A program made the translations under genes and the position numbers. Shown piece by piece: positions 12,183 through 23,079 of a stretch of DNA of 64,000 nucleotides. How positions within the stretch are numbered: the first letter of the stretch is position 1; every line of letters begins with the position of its first letter. Under the pieces are notes generated by a model. The model saw nothing but the letters and a program-made list of their open reading frames with translations, searched no databases and had not been told where the DNA came from. Origin of the DNA: Steromphala cineraria (taxonomy: Eukaryota > Mollusca > Gastropoda > Trochida > Trochidae); the NCBI GenBank assembly GCA_916613615.1, contig OU744735.1:52344082-52408081 (forward strand), given 5' to 3'.

Positions 12183-12771
12183 CTCACCTGGTCCTTTAGC
12201 ACCTCCAGACAACAAACGACCCAGTCTGAATATCACAGCTCTTTCATACTCTTGAACAACCTGAAGCAGAAAAAACAAAGCGTCAACTCTTTGATAACAA
12301 CATCATAACATACTTAAAAGTAGTTTTCACAAATGAAAATCTGATACAATCAAGTTCTTGAATTGTTTAACTGTGCACACTGTAAAGTCTGAGGACTTAG
12401 AAAGTGTGTACTCAATCCAAGAGAGTTCAAATTATAGCAAATGTTGAGAGTTATTTACATGATAAAACTAAAATCTCTTTTCTCGATCAAATCATTAAGC
12501 TAATTGTCAAGATGACAAATATTTCATGATCAAAAGTAATGAATCAATAGTTGTACTTGTGACACCAGCCCCTGATATAATTGATAACAAAAGTATTCAA
12601 AATTACTGGCAAGACAATTCCAGTGTAATACAATGATGGTAAAACGTTGATTTTATCATGATAAAATGAAAATACAGTACAGTTTAAAGTTTCAAACGTT
12701 AACAATCATCATGTATTAAAGTAATTCAGACAAGGAATTTATGTACCAAGTTTGAGAAAGTACAACTGCTG

Positions 12772-12865
12772 ACTGAGTGAGTTATTGTTTTACGCTGCTT
12801 GCACAATATTGCAGCGTGGCTGTTGACTGAAACTGTGAAGATTCATAATGTAGGTCTGTATCTGC
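12772..12865 (+). mobile_element. relic of a mollusc GTGAGTGAGTT-type SINE
   Basis: Opens CTGAGTGAGTTATTGTTTTA, then CGCTGCTTGCACAATATTGC. This is a worn match to a SINE I recall as abundant in gastropods (TTTTACGCCGC, then CAATATTCCAGC). The downstream body is unrecognisable. A second relic is at 25705. Confidence 0.5.
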
Positions 12866-12999
12866 AGCTCATATTGTGTCAAAACCAAAATGGAAAAAGA
12901 TAAATTTGCAGAATAGCAAGGAGCAATGAAGTTTGTAGCAAGCTGTTTGTTATTTCAACTGTCAAAAGGGCTCAATATTGTTTGAAGTCTTCTTGCTGT

Positions 13000-14010
13000 G
13001 TTTCCAAGTTTTATCCAATCAGCCTGTACAGTAGCATAAAAACATTTTCTTTGAAATAATCTTAAACAAGTATTTTAATTGTTGGTTGTTGATGTAAATT
13101 AGTTCAGAGAATGTTGGGATATTTACAAAGTTTTCATTTTTGTAGCTTTGTAAACATACATTATTGTTCATGGCAAACAACCTCTAAAGAAAATGATAGA
13201 TGAAACAGAAGTTGTCATTAAAGTAGTTTTCAAACATGTAATCGTTAACATTGTATTAAATCTTATTTAATCCAATACATCAAATTAGTGTCAAAATTAC
13301 ACAATTACAAACTTGCATAAGATTTGATTCAAATCAATTTATCTTAATTGAGTAAAACAAAATTTTGTAAGAGGCAAAGTTACAAAGTAAACGCTTAAAT
13401 TCAAAACATGTACCACACTACACCATATTATCAATTCCATAGGGAAAAACCTGCCAGCATTTTCAAAAAGAGTTATAAAAATATTAATCAGACATTTCTT
13501 CACTTCATTGACCCCATACCATAATAACTTTTCAGAGATCTTTAGTGAAAGTAACAATTCCCAAACAACCACCATGATCCCTGTAGTGGGGGGCAAAACC
13601 TTCTTATGGATGAGCGTCAGCCCTCGATGTGAACTTGTTACACGATGACGACACTAATTATGAGAAAGAAATTGTTTGCACATGTTAGAGAACATGCTGT
13701 AAACGTGGTATCTGCTTCCTTGCTTTACTGTGAGAGGAGTATTCTACAAGGGTGATTTACACAAGGGGGACCAATTAGTCTACCAGACGGTACTGGGTCT
13801 GTCAGCGAGATCCGTCTGCTTCTAGTAACAGCCAGGAAGTATGCATTGAGCACTGCATCTCAAATAGGAACAGTGTTGCCTGAAAATAGCTCCGTTTAAT
13901 TAGTGAACAGGTGGTCATTTGAATAGTTCCGAGAATGTCCTCTCTTGAACTGATTTCTTATTGACTTGATAATAGTTTAAGGAGATTGCCTCTAATTTCA
14001 CAATATTTAA
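13000..14010. other. non-coding stretch with a GC-richer island at about 13560-13900
   Basis: The island lacks the low-complexity look of its surroundings but has stops in all frames within short distances. It could be a conserved regulatory element or a decayed repeat. Nothing in it decides between these. Confidence 0.35.
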
Positions 14011-14012
14011 TC

Positions 14013-14343
14013 AAATGGTTTTGAATTTTTATATGATTTCAAACTGTTTACATATTGTAATGGGTTGTGTAATTGATTGGATTATAGAATTACTATTTCC
14101 ATCAAACAAATCTTTTTAATCAAAAAGGTTTTGAATATTTATTTGATTTCAAACTGTTTACATATTGATTGTAATGGGTTGTGTAATTGTTTGGATTATA
14201 GAATTACTATTTCCATCAAACAAATCTTTTTAATCAAAAAGGTTTTGAATATTATTTGATATCAAACTGTTTACATATTGATTGTAATGGGTTTTGTAAT
14301 TGTTTGGATTATAGAATTACTATTTCCATCAAACAAATCTTCT
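14013..14343 (+). repeat. tandem repeat, about 114 bp, roughly 3 copies
   Basis: GTAATGGGTT recurs at 14057, 14171 and 14284 (spacing 114 and 113). Each is followed by TTGGATTATAGAATTACTAT and TTTGATTTCAAACTGTTTAC or close variants. Copies are nearly identical, so the amplification is recent. Confidence 0.92.
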
Positions 14344-14702
14344 AAATGATGTTTTTGAAGTACAAAAGGTTTGCAAGTTTTGCCAAATCATCAAGCCAAA
14401 TTCTATTTTTCATTTTTAGAATTTAAATAGACATTTTCAATTAGAGAGCGTTGAACCAGAAATGTATCAATTCATCAGCATCAGTTTTAATTATGGTATT
14501 TTGAGCCAATTACAGCAGGCTTTTAATCTCTTAAACGGGATGTTATCTAAATGAATTTTGATTAAGTCATGGACTATATTTCTGAAAGTAAGGTCTTCAC
14601 AAATTGTGTTATAGATTCAAAATAGACCTTTTATCAATGGATGCAGATGCCAATTTCATTTTCTTTTATCCACGTAGACAAATGTACCCTTTCATGAAGA
14701 TG

Positions 14703-15252
14703 GAAGAGTCAATGGCTGGATAGATAGATGAATGGATGGATAGATGGATGGCTCTATGGATAGATGGATGATGTTTGATTGAAGGATGGATAATTTGATA
14801 GATGGATTGATGGATGGATAGTTTGATAGATGACTGGATGGCTCTATGGATGGATGAATGGATGACTGGATGGTTCTATGGATGGATGAATGGATGACTG
14901 GATGGCTCTATGGATGGATGAATGGAAAGATGGATGAATGGATGGATGGATGGATGGATGGATGGATGGATGAATGGATGGATGAATGGATGGATGAATG
15001 GATGGATGGATGGATGGATGGATGGATGAATGGAAAGATGGATGAATGGATGGATGGATGGATGGATGGATGGATGGATGGATGGATGGATGGATGGATG
15101 GATGGATGAATGGATGGATGGATGGATGGATGGATGGATGGATGGATGAATGGATGGATGGATGGATGGATAAAAGGATGGCTCTATGGATGGATTTATG
15201 AATGCTTGTATGGATGGATGATGACTGGATGGATACATGGATGGATGGATCA
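14703..15252 (+). repeat. GGAT (ATGG)n microsatellite, long and imperfect
   Basis: About 550 bp of GGAT/GAAT/GACT tetranucleotides. Frames open on both strands (WMDG-like plus, HPSI-like minus) only because the repeat lacks stops. The most regular part is 14941-15170. Confidence 0.97.
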
Positions 15253-15562
15253 ATAATTGTAACTCCCAGTAAGATTAGTTTCAGCTCACTTCAAGTACTG
15301 CTGTCCCACATATGTTCCTACCTACTGAACCACAACAAACTTGCCTCAAACATATGCAATGTTTGTAGATCATAGATATATACAGATCAAGAAATATACA
15401 CAGATTCTAGTGACCAGCTGTGTACAAATAAATAGTTTAGAATACCAAGAGGAACCAGAGATCTCATCAGGGGTCTTTGTTTTCCTGTTTACTTTTATGT
15501 AAACCATTCCCTGGTCCTTCTGCTTTTGGGTAAAGGAAGGTTAACCTTACTGACTCTTTTTT

Positions 15563-15832
15563 GGATGGATAGGTGGGTGGGTGGGTGGGCGGATGGATAT
15601 ATGACTTTATGTATCATGGATGAATCCATGAATGGAAGGTTGGGTGGTTTGAAGGCTTGATTGGTGGATGGGTGGATGGATGGAAAGGTAGATGCATGGA
15701 TGAATGGATGGATAGATTATTTGTTGATTTGATGGCTAAATTCAATAATGGATGGGTGGATGAATGGGTGGTTTGATGGCTAGATTGATGGATTGATGGA
15801 TTGATGGATGGATGGATTGATGGATGAATAGA
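15563..15832 (+). repeat. second GGAT-type microsatellite patch
   Basis: GGATGGAT, GGTGGGTGGG and GATTGATGGATT runs with intervening decayed sequence. It is separated from the main array by about 310 bp of unique DNA. Confidence 0.9.
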
Positions 15833-16665
15833 GAGTATAGAAACAGAGACTGCATTCTTTCAGCCCATTTTAAGAATCTCACATTAGTTCAAAAGGGCTC
15901 CAAACTAGAGTATAACCACTAATAAGAGAAGATGAAGATTCCCCACATGATTAACTCTGTAATAGGGATGTTGGAAAGTATGGGGAAGCCTTAAGGCTAT
16001 ATTATACAATATCTAGACTTTTCTGATATCCATAATCTATAAAACAACATACCATGAAGCAGTATAGTCCTCTGAAGAAGTTATGACACCTTTGAAGTCT
16101 GTTGAATTAACATAATTTTACTGTTTCTAGTGAATACTTGCAATTGGCTGTCTTGATTCATGACTCCAATTATAGCCAGACTGTGAAATTATGCTCTCAT
16201 CAAAATGAGAATGTTCAGAAAGAGTAATTCAGAAAGATATCCTCTTAGAATTCCCTAGAAGGTCCCATCAAAATGACAACCTTGCTCCCAGGAATGGTAT
16301 ACTTAGAAATGTGACACATGTTTTGAAAGTCATGAAATAAAGCCACCAAGTCACTAAATATATTTCAAAAAAGTATTGTTAAAACTAACTTGCTTCAAGA
16401 TTGAAGCTTCAAAAATGAAATGAATCTATCGATGAATGTTTTTAGGGAATACCATCTGTGGTGCATATAACATGTAAACATTACATGTTTGGTAAATCCA
16501 AAATGTATAATCACAATTTTCCAAAAGTCCTTTAGGCAAAGTTCAGATATTGATGGCATTATGTTCTAAAGATGATGTCCAAACTTTTTATAGATGTTGC
16601 AACAATGATCCAAATAGGTCAAATCTAGTTCCCGAGAAGTTATAGCTAATGTGGACACTGTACAC

Positions 16666-17790
16666 TCAAATAATGAGCAAGAACCCTCATCAAGTAAGCA
16701 TGAACCCTCATCTAGTAGGCATGAACCCTCACCCAGTGAGCAAGAACCCTCATCAAGTAAGCATGAACCCTCATCTAGTAGGCATGAACCCTCACCTAGT
16801 GAGCATGAACCCTCATCTAGTAAGCATGAACCCTCATCTAGTAAGCATGAACCCTCATCTAGTAAGAATGAACCCTCATCTAGTAAGCATGAACCCTCAT
16901 CTAGTAAGCATGAACTCTCATTTAGTGAGCATGAACCCCAATCCAGCGATCAAAAACCCTCATCTAGTAAGCATGAACCCTCATAATTATAGTGACCATG
17001 AACTCTCATTTAGTAAGCATGAACCCCAATCCAGCTAGCACAAACCCTCATATAGTGACCATGAACCCTCATATAGTGACCATGAACCCTTATATAGTGA
17101 CCATGAACTCTCATTTAGTGAGCATGAACCCCCAAATAGTGAGCATGAATCCCCATATAGTGAGCATGAACCCTCATATAATAAGCGTGAAACCTCATAA
17201 AGTGAGCATGAACCCTCATATAGTGTGCACAAGCTCTCATTTAGAGAGCATGGACCCTCATCAATTAAGCATGAACCCTCATCTAGTAAGCATGAACCCT
17301 CATCTAGTAAGCGTGAACCCTCATCCAGTAAGGATGAACCCTCATCAAGTAAGCAAGAACCCTCATCTAGTAAGCATGAACCCTCATCTAGTAAGCATGA
17401 ACCCTCATCTAGTAAGCATGAACCCTCATCTAGTAAGCGTGAACCCTCATCCAGTAAGGATGAACCCTCATCAAGTAAGCATGAACCCTCATCTAGTAAG
17501 CATGAACCCTCATCTAGTAAGCATGAACCCTCATCTAGTAAGCATGAACCCTCATCTAGTAAGCAAGAACCCTCATCTATTAAGCATGAAACCTCATATA
17601 GTGAGCATGAACCCTCATCTAGTAAGCATTAACCCTCATCTAGTAAGCATGAACCCTCATCTAGTAAGCATGAACCCTCATCTAGTAGGCAAGAACCCTC
17701 ATCTAGTAAGCATGAACCCTCAGTTAGTAAGCATGAACCCTCATATAGTGACCATGAACTCTCATTTAGTGAGCATGAATCCTCATCTAG
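16666..17790 (+). repeat. 21-bp minisatellite, about 54 copies
   Basis: The unit is GAACCCTCATCTAGTAAGCA plus T. Because 21 is a multiple of 3, two plus frames stay open for long stretches and would give EPSSSKH or MNPHLVS heptads. There is no start context, splice signal or unique sequence to suggest a gene. Higher-order structure is visible: a 63-bp (3-unit) repeat at 16675/16738 and a 126-bp (6-unit) repeat marked by GCGTGAACCC at 17311/17437. The middle (about 16980-17240) is the most degraded part. Confidence 0.97.
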
Positions 17791-17799
17791 TATAAAAAG

Positions 17800-19047
17800 T
17801 CTTTAAGACTACAAATTGAGTTAACCATAAAATTACTTCTCCATGAAACTGACGACATGCAATGAAATCTTCCAATCAGACTCTTGCTTTGAAGTTAGGT
17901 CAGAGTCTCATCTGCTTTGCTTTAATAGAGCCTAACTTGTTATGATTTATGGGTCTTCTGTACCATCAGCTATGAAATTACATTCCTATGAAACTAAAGC
18001 TATCCCCAGTGAGTGATGTACTTGTATATGTGATATGCAATCTGTAGGTGGTCCCATCAGAGAGAGGCTGGAGCTCCAGTGAATCATAAACTTGATAGGC
18101 GGAGCAAATGACATGAATCCTTTCGAAACACAAAACGACAAGCACTTGCTATACAAACACTAAGTACATACTCATGTAACTAACACCTGCCCATAGACTC
18201 CTGTTACTGTTTTATGAATAAATTGGAACTGAGCTTGAGTTGTAAAGAATTTCATAAGTGAATTATAATTATTCAAAATATATATAGATATAGAAATATA
18301 ATAGGATATTTTCATTCTTCAGTGACCTTGATCAAAATCTGTCATTTAGAAACAAAAATATGTGTCATTAACCAGTACCAATAATGTATCAAGAAAGTCA
18401 ATTGTATTTTTACACTGAAGCTGGGAAAGGCTATCAAAAGTGTTTCTTTCCTAATTTGTTACTCAGAGGGTGTCTTACAACTCTTCTGATGAAGTTTTCA
18501 TTGTTATTTATCAGTATCAGTTTGATAGCAAGTTGAAATACTATAGATCTTACCATTAACTTCTATTTGTTGTTTCTCTGTGTGTAGAAGTCAAGACTGA
18601 TAACTACTGGTAATGGATATACAGTGACTTTAGAAATCAATAATGAGATCTGTAATACCCTTTCTTAATATTCAATCAGATTTTATTCTTCCAAATGCCA
18701 ATATTTTTCATTTTCTTCTCATATCCTACTTATTTATTACTTCTAACTGTAGCATTTTTATACTAAACATTTCAAAATAATTGAAACATGACTTACTTCA
18801 CCAAAAAGACAACTTAATTTAGTGTTAAATTATTTATGCTTTTCAATGTCATTTGACTCACTATAGCCATGGTATCCTTCTCTTTTTGTACACTGTTTTT
18901 GAGGATCATGTGTAGATAACACTCATTATAACCATAAGCACAAGAACATTTCTAAAGAATTTTGTGCATGAGAAATCTGCGACTATCTCACAGCAACTGT
19001 GAGTTCAGGCAATGTTCTGTTCATTGCTGAGTGTCAAGCAAGAAAGC
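17800..19047. other. no recognised gene or repeat
   Basis: AT-rich with short blocked frames. Nothing resembles a continuation of the stomatin gene. Confidence 0.4.
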
Positions 19048-19054
19048 AATCTTT

Positions 19055-19430
19055 GGCGTCACATGGTCCTGTGCATAGCTCAGTTCGACTACTATCACAG
19101 AAGTTCAGCAACATCAGGTGTGGCTAGCCGAATGGGTGGGTGACCCCAAGGCTGAATGAACTGAGAGTTTGAAGGGTGATTTCCTGCCCCACACAGAGAC
19201 ATGAGTCAAAGACTTGTGGTGTCACATTGGGCAAGTGACTTAATTCAAAATGAGCCTCTGTTCACCCTGCCATGCAAATGGGTACCTGGTAAAAGTTGTG
19301 TTGGAGATGACCCTTGAGCGACTATATGTCAACACAGGTTAGACCAGGGTAATGAAGCATAGAGCGCTTTGAATCCGAATAGTTGAGATTTGGCACTATC
19401 TAAAAGCTATCCATTATTATTATTATCATA
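19055..19430 (+). mobile_element. 5S-rRNA-derived SINE with (ATT)n tail
   Basis: The head matches the 3' half of animal 5S rRNA: ATCACAGAAGTTCAGCAACA, then GGCTAGCCGAATGGGTGGGT and GACC. The body contains TGGTGTCACATTGGGCAAGT, AAATGGGTACCTGGTA and GAGCGCTTTGAAT, phrases common in SINE bodies of aquatic animals, and the tail is ATTATTATTATT. The 7-bp repeat AATCTTT flanks it (19048-19054 and 19431-19437), which fits a target duplication. Substitutions and the foreign body rule out a working 5S gene. Confidence 0.88.
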
Positions 19431-20489
19431 AATCTTTCAACACCTTGTGTATGGTGTCGTCCAGAGCTTCTCCTGATACACCCTGATTGTAGGTGTAGGA
19501 GATAATGTACCAATAGATAAGAGATCTACAACACTTAGGGTGATATGGAAGCACTGTTACATTTTGTTTAACACAAATAGCACAAATTCTGTAGCACCTG
19601 TCTGACTTGCACAAAGCTCTCTTGGTGCTAAGGGTGACTTCAGTCCATGTAGTTTTGCGTATTCATGTTAATTTTGAAGCAAGGAAAGTCTCCTCAATTT
19701 TGTAAAACAAAATCAAAATATTAAGTGTAAAATATGACTCATTCTGGTTAATACCTAAGAAAATGTGAGTAAATATAGAAGACTATTAGAAGTGTTTCCT
19801 TAGAAAATGGTGGGAAAAAAAGTAAGTTCACTGGCATTTAGGTAGCAAAGGTCTCATGAACAAGAAGAACTTGAAGGTTACAGCAAGAATTGTTAACACT
19901 GTTTTCTCAGCAAAGGTGCAAATAGCTTTAATGAAAACTCTCTGAAATGGGATGGAAAATGTTTCTTTATGAACTGTTTAGTGCTGATACACAAGATGCT
20001 TCATAACAGTGATCATTAACTTCATCAATTTTAAAAGAAAACTTGTGAAAACAAGAAATATATTTAAAGAAAAAATGAAGCTGTAAATGTGTGAAAAATA
20101 CTCCCATTAAATGTCAAAGGTGCAGAAACACATTTCTAAGGTAAAAAGAACAATCTCACAAAAACGAAAATTTATGTCACCAATTTCAACAACAAAAATT
20201 TATCCAGGCATGCAATGTATCAGGTTCAATTTTGATATGCAAATCCCTTTTCCTGCCTTAAATGAATAAAATATGTTCACAACAAAATGGACACCAGTGG
20301 TTTTTGCATGATACTTTCTATTATGAAGATGTGTTATTGGGTTGGGTAACAAGATTGTTGGCCCAATAGAGATACTGTATGTGGCATTAATTATTATTAA
20401 TTGTGAAAATTTGAAAAATGAAATATTAAAAATGCTTGCAACTAACCCTTTGAATCTTCTTTAAGGGGCATTTTAGAAGTTGGAATGAT

Positions 20490-20635
20490 GATAATTAGGA
20501 AAAATATATGGATGACAACTTCTTTATTCATGATATGCGACGTTTCGACACAGTTTCTTGTGTCGTTCTCAAGCAGATGAAATGTTGCATATCATGAATA
20601 AAGAAGTTGTCATCCATATATGTTTCCTCATTATC
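20490..20635. mobile_element. foldback MITE with 49-bp arms
   Basis: The left arm (20490-20538) and right arm (about 20586-20635) are complementary with two mismatches, sharing GATGACAACTTCTTTATTCA. The loop contains GACGTTTCGACACAG and CTTGTGTCG, itself a small hairpin. CCTTTGAATCTT occurs at 20447-20458 and again immediately right of the element at 20635-20646, so a longer insertion with a 12-bp duplication is possible. It lies in the inferred stomatin intron 2, about 310 bp downstream of exon 2. Confidence 0.85.
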
Positions 20636-20944
20636 CTTTGAATCTTAATGACTTAATTGATAACCAATTTGTCACAAAGGAAAGAGGAATTAAAGGTGTG
20701 AAGGAGATATCTCTGAATTACACCACTTTATTTTCTTATAATGCAAAATATGTTACACACGTAAAAATAAATATGTCCACGTGGTGTAAGTCGTTTAATC
20801 CCCCTTACTGCGGTAGTTAATGAGCTCTGCCCTCAAAATGTTTTTTTAAATAACTACCTTGTAAGGGTAATTAACCTGAACATGATTTTTCATAAAAGAA
20901 CATCTATAAGTTTTGTATGAAAGCATATGAAATAAGGGTCGTAC

Positions 20945-21051
20945 CTTTATACACACACAGAGAGACAGGGGAAATGTGAAGAGGACCATCAGGTAGGAGA
21001 ACCCCGTCAGTATCAGCGCACACGGTCCCGCACTGTCCTCGTTGTCCACCG
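20945..21051 (-). CDS. stomatin/MEC-2 family protein, exon 2 (membrane hairpin)
   Basis: This 107-bp exon on the minus strand has a clean acceptor (TTGTTACAG before 21051) and donor (AAAG/GTACG at 20945). Joined to exon 1 in phase 1 it gives residues 21-56. Residues 33-52, LILTGFSYLMVLFTFPLSLC, are the intramembrane hairpin of stomatin, MEC-2 and podocin, and CIK closes the exon. Cys31 in GPC matches the palmitoylated cysteine of vertebrate stomatin, and Pro48 matches the proline that bends the hairpin and is needed in MEC-2 and stomatin. In known genes the next exon starts the [12 protein letters not shown] segment of the band 7/SPFH domain. Such proteins are inner-leaflet scaffolds that bind cholesterol and modulate ion channels. 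No exon 3 was found, so the gene is partial. Which paralogue it is cannot be decided from 36 residues. Confidence 0.85.
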
Positions 21052-21248
21052 CTGTAACAATAATAATTAAATTAAACAACATTCAAATATGAAATTGTTC
21101 TTTACTTTGTAAGCAATATTTAGCAAAAGGTAATGTGAATTTAACCTGTAGCCCCAGACAGACCACAGGCAGTATTCTCCTGAGGGAGTATTCTGTACTG
21201 GGATAAATGTCACCCTGTGCTTTTAGCATGCAAAATGAATGGATAAAT

Positions 21249-23068
21249 CACAGGAACCCGATATTGTAAATAAAATGTAGGTTTTAAAACGTGGGTAAGA
21301 AAGACCCGTCCCCTCTATAAATAGAGTAAAGGAATAAAGGCATCCATGTTGCCGATCTCGATTTGCTTCCGAGTTAAGTCAAAATTATCGCTTCAAATTG
21401 GTGACATCTTATACACATACACAAGAACCTCTCAGTTATACATTTCTCCGCAAAACTTGGCTTATTTCCAACACATGTCACCCTTCAAATAACTTTTATA
21501 TCTATTTAAATTCGCAAAACGACCGCAGAAACCTCTGGGGTGAACGTTACTCCGCACCAAATGCCCCTCGAGCGATCTGATTGGTCCGTTAAACGTAAGG
21601 GCGATTTTCTCTAGATAATTTTTAAAAGTCGCGCAAAATTTAAAAGGCGATTTTTATTGATGTTTCACAATTTTCAAGCCAGGTTGTGACAATTGAGTCA
21701 AAAGATTATTTATTTTTGTATGTAGAATCATTTTTGCACCAGGGGATTGTCACGGCCAAGCTCTTCACACACTGTAGAATTATTAAATGGAAATTCCCAT
21801 TTCATTATTTAAAAAAGAGAGTTTCAAAATTTGTTTATCTCATGTGTATAATTACAAGAATTAATAGATATTTAAATAATTCATAATACAAACTTTTACA
21901 TATCAATAAATTTAAATTGATGTATTATTATAAATATATCAGTGAATTATTTTAAGTGAATAAAACACAACCAAACAATTTAGTTATACAAAAGTGTATA
22001 AACATTATTAACACAATCTGTGGAATGATAAGTTTATATTTTTTTCTGAAAATTGTGATTTGATGGTTCTTACCAATTACGTTATGTAAAAGATAGCTTA
22101 AGCATATGTTTTATTAATGTCAATTTGGCATCAAAGAAATACTCTTTTATACCAAAACTGTAAATGCATATTTTTGTTAACTTGTACATCTATTGAACAA
22201 AATGCTGGCAATCATAAATACTTTTCAGACAAATTTGTTTTGTGAATGTTAATTTAACATTATTTCAGAATTAACAGCCTATTGATAAACCAGGGATCTT
22301 ATAACACTTATTATACTTCCCTGGATAAACGTATTGAAAAAAAGATTTTAATGATTGAGGATGTTGTTGTACATGACACTGAAAACTGAAAGAACACAAA
22401 TATGAGAATAAAACTTCAGAAAATAATAATTAGATATTTGACATTAATATTTAGATAATTAACTATGGAAAAACACTCTTATGTTTCTTCTCATCACTGA
22501 GCAAGAAGAGTTTTGACATATCCATTGACAATTTCTTTCAATTGTTACGTAAACAAACAAGACAGTATTGTAGGTGCCTGTCCAATGATAACAACAGAAT
22601 GTGTTATTTGTACTAAAGATAAAGCACTCTTCTGATCAGAAATTGATAGCGAAATCATTTCCGAAACATTGCACTGTCCAAACCACGCCGTTTTGTTTGT
22701 TAAGCGATGCTATAATAAATTCGCCTAACGGACCAATCAGATCGCACAAGAGTCATTTGGTGCGGAGTAACGTTCACCCCAGAGGTTTCTGCGGTCGTTT
22801 TGCGAGTTTAAATAGATATAAAAGTTATTTGAAGGGTGACATGTGTTGGAAATAAGCCAAGTTTTGCGGAGAAATGTATAACTGAGAGGTTCTTGTGTAT
22901 GTGTATAAGATGTCACCAATTTGAAGCGATAATTTTGACTTAACTCGGAAGCGAATCGAGATCGGCAACATGGATGCCTTTATTCCTTTACTCTATTTAT
23001 AGAGGGGACGGGTCTTTCTTACCCACGTTTTAAAACCTACATTTTATTTACAATATCGGGTTCCTGTG
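21249..23068. mobile_element. large foldback element, 1.82 kb, about 347-bp inverted arms, 8-bp TSD
   Basis: A perfect duplication, GGATAAAT, flanks it (21241-21248 and 23069-23076). The termini are CACAGGAACCCGATATTG and its complement. The left arm (21249-21597) and right arm (22722-23068) are about 97% identical, including mirrored copies of a 60-codon open frame, CTATAAATAG, and GATCTGATTGGTCCGTTA at the inner edges. The 1.1 kb interior is AT-rich and non-coding. An 8-bp duplication suggests hAT mobilisation, but long arms and no transposase leave the superfamily open. The left end is about 200 bp upstream of the exon 2 acceptor. Confidence 0.93.
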
Positions 23069-23079
23069 GGATAAATGTG

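Noticed and set aside
14858..15253. Long frames on both strands (WMDG-like and HPSI-like)
   Set aside because: Direct translations of a GGAT tetranucleotide microsatellite, with no unique sequence.
16649..17795. Possible repetitive protein (MNPHLVS or EPSSSKH heptads, up to 267 codons)
   Set aside because: The frame stays open because the unit is 21 bp. Two frames are open at once, and there is no start context, signal peptide or unique termini.
19055..19160. Functional 5S rRNA gene
   Set aside because: Only part of 5S is recognisable, it is substituted, and it is fused to a SINE body with an ATT tail.
1..20944. Stomatin exon 3 ([12 protein letters not shown] region) in the left part of the window
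   Set aside because: I read the GC-richer minus-strand segments (5.1, 6.1, 9.8, 13.6 and 18.0 kb) and none encodes this segment. It is presumably beyond the left edge.
21398..22919. Near-identical 60-residue products from opposite strands (21398-21580 plus, 22737-22919 minus)
   Set aside because: They are mirror images created by the inverted arms of the foldback, not two genes.
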